Shown: positions 2,558-5,298 of the stretch, piece after piece
How the letters are laid out: the number at the start of each line of letters is the position of its first letter
Position numbering within the stretch: the first letter of the stretch is position 1
Origin: JAGOTT01 sp964450795
GTDB taxonomy: Bacteria; Patescibacteriota; Minisyncoccia; Moranbacterales; UBA1568
Length of the DNA stretch: 5,298 nucleotides
Direction of reading: 5' to 3'
Assembly: GCA_964450795.1 (NCBI GenBank)
Contig: CAYVDI010000049.1
Span: 1 to 5,298 of the forward strand
Notes under the pieces: model-generated
What the model was told of the DNA's origin: nothing
Databases searched by the model: none
Seen by the model: only the letters and a program-made list of their open reading frames with translations
Position numbers and translations under genes: made by a program

Positions 2558-5298
2558 TCAGATGACGATATTGACGATGCGACCGGGAACGACGACGACT
2601 TTCTTCGGTTCCTTCCCCTCGGTATATTTCCGTACTTTCTCACTCGAAAGCGCCTGCGATTTCAGATCATCCTCAGAAGCATCGCGTGGGACCGAAATCG
2701 TATCGCGCACCTTGCCGTTCACCGACACCGCGATCATCGCTCGCGTTTCGACCGCCTTCTCCGGATCATATTGCGGCCAGCTCTCAAGGAAGATAGACCG
2801 ATCGTTCCCGAGATCGTGCCACAGCTCCTCCGCGATATGCGGCGCGAAGGGACTGAGAAGAATCAGGAATGCGGAATAATGAATCATGGAAACCGATTCC
2901 GCTTTCTCGATTTCATTCAGGTACACCATGAGACTGCTCACCGCCGTATTGAATTTGAAATCGTTTATATCTTCAGTGACCTTCTTTATCGTTCGGTGCA
3001 ATAAAGAATCCAGGTTCCCGTTTTCCCTTGTTCCCTGTTCCTTGCCCCCTGTCACCTTCTCCGAAAGTTTCCATGTCTTATCCAAAAATCGTCGCGTTCC
3101 GACAAGCCCTTCGGTATTCCAGGAGATATTCTGCGTGAACGGTCCCATGAACATCTCATACAATCTGAGTGCGTCCGCACCGAAATCCCGGATGATATCG
3201 TCCGGATTCACCACATTCCCCCAGCGCTTCGACATCTTCCGTCCGTCGGATGCGTTGATGAGTCCGACGGAGACAAGTCTCGTGAACGGTTCATCGGTCG
3301 AGACCACGCCGATATCGAACAGGAACTTGTGCCAGAACCTGGCGTAAAGAAGATGCCTCGTCGCGTGCTCCGCTCCGCCGACATAGAGATCGACCGGCAT
3401 CCACTCCTTTTCCTGTTCACTCCCGACGAACGCCTCACCGTTCTTCGGATCGATGAACCGGAGATAATACCAGCATGATCCGGCCCACTGCGGCATCGTG
3501 TTCGTCTCGCGTTTCGCGGGTCCGCCGCATTTCGGACATCCGGCATTCACCCATTCGGCGATATCCGCAAGCGGCGATTCCCCTGTTCCCGTCGGCTCGT
3601 ACGATTCGACATCCGGAAGCCGTACGGGCAGATCTTTCTCCGGAACCGGAACGGCACCGCACTTCTCACAGTGAACGATCGGGATCGGCTCACCCCAATA
3701 TCGCTGTCGGGAGAACGTCCAGTCGCGCATCCTGTATTTCACCGACCTCCCGCCGAGCTCCTTCTCCTTTAGCCACGCCATCATCTTCTCCCTCGCCACC
3801 ACGGACGAAAGACCGGTAAAATCCCCGGAATCAATCAGAATTCCATCCCTAACAAAAGCTTTCAGTCTGATATCCAATTGTTCCTCGGGAATATTGACGT
3901 TTCGACCGGTTTCCTTGAACCGCTTCAGATCATCCCGAGTCAGAATCCTGAAAAATTCCCCTGGATAAACGACAAAATTACTCTCTCCGATACTATCGGC
4001 ATAGAATTTTTTCTCAGCAATATTTTCCGAAAGGAGTTTCAAGAGATCATTCTCTTTTTTTTGCGAAACGAGGACTTTCCAAATATGGCCCCAATCGTCG
4101 TCAACGAATTCTCCAACATTCAAACGAGCGATTTTTTCAATTTCTTCCCTCATTCCGCTCGGAAGACTTTTCTCGATAACAGTATATGTCACCTCTTCTG
4201 GGGTAACCGACTGTTTAATTGGCAAATCGTGTTTCTTCGCGAACTCGAAATCACGCTCATCATGCGCCGGGACCGCCATCACCGCGCCCGTACCGTAGGA
4301 GCCGAGTACGTAATCGGCGACGTATACCGGAACCGCTTCACCGGTGAACGGATTGATCGCCTCGATACCCTCGATTTTCACGCCGGTCTTCTCCTTATTC
4401 AGTTCCGTCCGTTCAAGATCGGATTTCTTCTTCGTCGCTTCCAGGTATTCCTCAACCTCCTGCCAATTTGCGATCTGCAATTTCAAATCCGCAACTATCC
4501 GGTGCTCGGGAGCAACGACCACATACGTGCACCCGAAAATCGTGTCCACCCGCGTCGTAAACACCTCGATCCCATAGGCATCCTGCCCCTTGAGGGCGAA
4601 CCGGACGAGCGCTCCCTCGGACCGTCCGATCCAGTTCCGCTGTTGTTCCTTGATCTGTTCCGCCCACTCGAGTTCCGTCCTATCAAGGTCATAGAGAAGC
4701 CGATCCGCATACGCGGTCATCCGAAGCACCCATTGGCGCATCGGTTTCTTCTCGACCGACGTCCCGCACCGCTCGCACGCGCCGTCCTCAAGATCCTCAT
4801 TCGCAAGTCCGGTCTGACATGACGGACACCAGTTGATCGGCTCATGCGATTCGTACGCGAGCCCCTTTTCGAACATCTTGAGAAATATCCATTGTGTCCA
4901 CCGGTAGTATTCCGGATCAGTCGTGTCGATTTCCCGCTCCCAATCGTACGTGAACCCGATATCCTCCATCTGTTTCTTGTAGGTCGCGATGTTTTTTTTC
5001 GTAGCGACCTTCGGATGCACTTTGTTCTTGATCGCGAACTGTTCCGCCGGAAGCCCGAACGCGTCCCATCCCATCGGATGAAGCACGCCGTATCCTTCCA
5101 ATTGTTTCATCCGTGCCACGACATCGGTCGCGATATACCCCTTCGGATGACCGACATGGAGACCCGTCCCGGACGGGTACGGAAACATGTCGAGCACATA
5201 GAACTTTTTCTTCCGGTCATACTGACGGAAAATCCCTTTTTCTTCCCATTCTTTCTGCCATTTCGGCTCGATTTCCTTCGGGGAGTATCGTTTTTCCA
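2558..5298 (-). CDS. leuS: Leucyl-tRNA synthetase LeuS (complete but for the first base of its start codon)
   Basis: LeuS is a class Ia synthetase that attaches leucine to tRNA-Leu and hydrolyses mischarged products. The frame is open to the right edge, where the last two bases give xTG followed by EKRYSPKEIEPKWQKEWEEK, the typical LeuS N-terminus. The start codon is therefore almost certainly ATG (or GTG/TTG) with its first base outside the window, giving 913 residues (numbering below). Seen are HVGH (48-51, the HIGH motif), a four-Cys zinc ribbon (Cys158, 161, 175, 178), the CP1 editing domain with TTRVDT (248-253) and HDERD (346-350), a second four-Cys site (Cys544, 547, 588, 591), WAGSCWYYLRF (605-615), KMSKR (688-692), the anticodon-binding helices with SPFAPHIAEELW, and a complete C-terminal domain (about 846-913). 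It is longer than usual (E. coli 860) because of an AT-rich insertion in CP1 (about 367-480). Three heptamer-periodic stretches lie within the gene. It ends on TGA. Confidence 0.97.
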   Translation of the reverse strand, partial: EKRYSPKEIEPKWQKEWEEKGIFRQYDRKKKFYVLDMFPYPSGTGLHVGHPKGYIATDVVARMKQLEGYGVLHPMGWDAFGLPAEQFAIKNKVHPKVATKKNIATYKKQMEDIGFTYDWEREIDTTDPEYYRWTQWIFLKMFEKGLAYESHEPINWCPSCQTGLANEDLEDGACERCGTSVEKKPMRQWVLRMTAYADRLLYDLDRTELEWAEQIKEQQRNWIGRSEGALVRFALKGQDAYGIEVFTTRVDTIFGCTYVVVAPEHRIVADLKLQIANWQEVEEYLEATKKKSDLERTELNKEKTGVKIEGIEAINPFTGEAVPVYVADYVLGSYGTGAVMAVPAHDERDFEFAKKHDLPIKQSVTPEEVTYTVIEKSLPSGMREEIEKIARLNVGEFVDDDWGHIWKVLVSQKKENDLLKLLSENIAEKKFYADSIGESNFVVYPGEFFRILTRDDLKRFKETGRNVNIPEEQLDIRLKAFVRDGILIDSGDFTGLSSVVAREKMMAWLKEKELGGRSVKYRMRDWTFSRQRYWGEPIPIVHCEKCGAVPVPEKDLPVRLPDVESYEPTGTGESPLADIAEWVNAGCPKCGGPAKRETNTMPQWAGSCWYYLRFIDPKNGEAFVGSEQEKEWMPVDLYVGGAEHATRHLLYARFWHKFLFDIGVVSTDEPFTRLVSVGLINASDGRKMSKRWGNVVNPDDIIRDFGADALRLYEMFMGPFTQNISWNTEGLVGTRRFLDKTWKLSEKVTGGKEQGTRENGNLDSLLHRTIKKVTEDINDFKFNTAVSSLMVYLNEIEKAESVSMIHYSAFLILLSPFAPHIAEELWHDLGNDRSIFLESWPQYDPEKAVETRAMIAVSVNGKVRDTISVPRDASEDDLKSQALSSEKVRKYTEGKEPKKVVVVPGRIVNIVI
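2860..2887 (+). repeat. GAATNNN heptamer array inside leuS
   Basis: On the plus strand (antisense to leuS) GAAT begins at 2860, 2867, 2874 and 2881, an exact 7-nt period over four units. Three of the four units are identical to intergenic units: GAATCAG (also at 36 and 51), GAATAAT (124-130, minus) and GAATCAT (117-123 and 131-137, minus). It encodes LeuS residues 805-814 (MIHYSAFLIL), just before the conserved SPFAPHIAEELW segment. Confidence 0.65.
3014..3056 (-). repeat. Second heptamer-like run in leuS (GGAACAG/GGAACAA type)
   Basis: On the plus strand TGTTCCC (3029-3035), TGTTCCT (3036-3042), TGCCCCC (3043-3049) and TGTCACC (3050-3056) follow each other in 7-nt phase, with degenerate copies upstream from 3014. 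On the coding strand the units read GGGAACA-like. The run encodes LeuS residues about 749-762 (VTGGKEQGTRENGN), a hydrophilic Gly-rich stretch that looks like a linker between helices of the anticodon-binding domain. Confidence 0.55.
3224..3238 (-). other. leuS: LeuS KMSKS-type ATP-binding loop, here KMSKR
   Basis: The codons for LeuS residues 688-692 read KMSKR, followed by WGNVVNPDDII. The signature loop of class I synthetases stabilises the transition state of amino-acid activation through its second Lys, which is kept. The Ser-to-Arg change at the last position is mild, and I recall it from other CPR-type LeuS proteins, though I could not check this. Confidence 0.85.
3860..4201 (-). other. 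AT-rich insertion in the LeuS CP1 editing domain
   Basis: LeuS residues about 367-480 lie between the conserved DLPIKQ and VRDGILIDSGDF segments. About 25 residues separate these landmarks in E. coli LeuS; here there are about 113, so roughly 90 are extra. The insert contains a Trp-containing segment (WGHIWKVLVSQKKENDLLK), then FYADSIGESNFVVYPGEFFR, then IPEEQLDIR. That order (a helix, a strand pair ending in a 'VVxPGxxFRI' strand, then a GIPEEQLD-like end) resembles small domains I recall in CPR proteins, but I cannot confirm it. By hand count GC is about 41% (139 of 340 bases, 3861-4200) against about 59% in 4681-4800. The frame is open throughout, with no stop or frameshift. Confidence 0.7.
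4461..4495 (-). repeat. Third heptamer-like run in leuS (TTGCAAT type)
   Basis: Phased plus-strand heptamers TGCCAAT (4461), TTGCGAT (4468), CTGCAAT (4475), TTCAAAT (4482) and CCGCAAC (4489) end in AAT, GAT, AAT, AAT and AAC. They encode LeuS residues about 269-280 (VADLKLQIANWQ) in the CP1 domain, a region of variable sequence in the family. The periodicity is weaker than in the GAATNNN arrays. Confidence 0.45.
5147..5158 (-). other. leuS: LeuS HIGH motif (HVGH)
   Basis: LeuS residues 48-51 are His-Val-Gly-His within PYPSGTGLHVGHPKGY, the ATP-binding signature of class I synthetases. Its position about 48 residues from the inferred start supports the start codon at the window edge, since LeuS proteins normally have this motif 40-50 residues in. 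Confidence 0.95.

Noticed and set aside
1800..2879. Long plus-strand open frame (359 codons) opposite the exonuclease gene and the ends of uppP and leuS
   Set aside because: It is antisense to three recognisable genes, shows no protein family signature, and is rich in Arg and Asp/Glu as expected from reading the complementary strand of GC-biased genes.
3224..3238. LeuS inactivation because KMSKS reads KMSKR
   Set aside because: The catalytically important Lys residues are kept and the rest of the enzyme is intact; variation at the last position is tolerated in class I synthetases.
3860..4201. Intein or homing endonuclease in leuS
   Set aside because: About 90 extra residues is too short for an intein with its splice motifs, and no N-terminal Cys/Ser, terminal HN-Cys/Ser/Thr or LAGLIDADG motif is seen.
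3878..4822. Long plus-strand open frame (314 codons) opposite leuS
   Set aside because: It lies wholly antisense to a well-conserved LeuS region and has no recognisable motifs; it is a shadow frame.
5195..5197. GTG at 5197 as the leuS start
   Set aside because: The frame is open upstream and encodes the typical LeuS N-terminal segment (YSPKEIEPKWQKEWEEK); GTG here is an internal Val.
289..5298. Alternative genetic code with UGA read as Gly (as in Gracilibacteria/Absconditabacteria)
   Set aside because: leuS and uppP both end on TGA exactly where the families end, and no in-frame TGA occurs within the genes.

Overview
The window looks like chromosomal DNA from a bacterium with mid-50s % GC (judged by eye). 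My best guess is a member of the Patescibacteria/CPR. The reasons are the Firmicutes/CPR-like leucyl-tRNA synthetase with an extra inserted segment, the tight gene packing, the lack of Shine-Dalgarno motifs at internal genes, and the reduced and divergent FolD. This placement rests on recognising proteins by eye, not on a search. UGA serves as a normal stop (leuS and uppP end on it at the expected family length), so the UGA-to-Gly code of Gracilibacteria/Absconditabacteria does not apply.

Layout, left to right. Positions 1-26 hold the first eight codons of a leftward gene that runs off the window; its N-terminus would suit a ParA/Soj-type ATPase but is too short to prove. Positions 27-194 are a divergent intergenic region with two opposed arrays of a degenerate heptamer (GAATNNN), then a sigma70-like promoter for a rightward tRNA-Leu(CAA) gene at 195-277. 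A compact hairpin at 279-303 separates this tRNA from a convergent leftward operon.

That operon fills the rest of the window in the order leuS (2558-5298), a DEDDh 3'-5' exonuclease (1887-2552), uppP (1110-1877) and folD (289-1107). The gaps are 5, 9 and 2 nt, so the genes are probably co-transcribed and translationally coupled. The last folD codons and its stop lie inside the terminator hairpin. LeuS charges tRNA-Leu, and the tRNA-Leu gene happens to converge on the leuS operon. UppP recycles the undecaprenyl carrier of the cell wall. FolD makes and interconverts one-carbon folates. The exonuclease is probably a DNA (or RNA) proofreading or trimming enzyme. The four proteins share no single pathway.

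The most unusual signal is the heptamer periodicity. The same GAATNNN units found in the intergenic arrays recur in exact 7-nt phase inside the leuS coding sequence (2860-2887), and two further heptamer-like runs of different sequence lie in leuS (3014-3056, 4461-4495), apparently translated as part of the enzyme. LeuS also carries an AT-rich insertion of roughly 90 extra residues in its editing domain, and FolD has lost the usual NADP-binding loop signature while keeping its catalytic residues.
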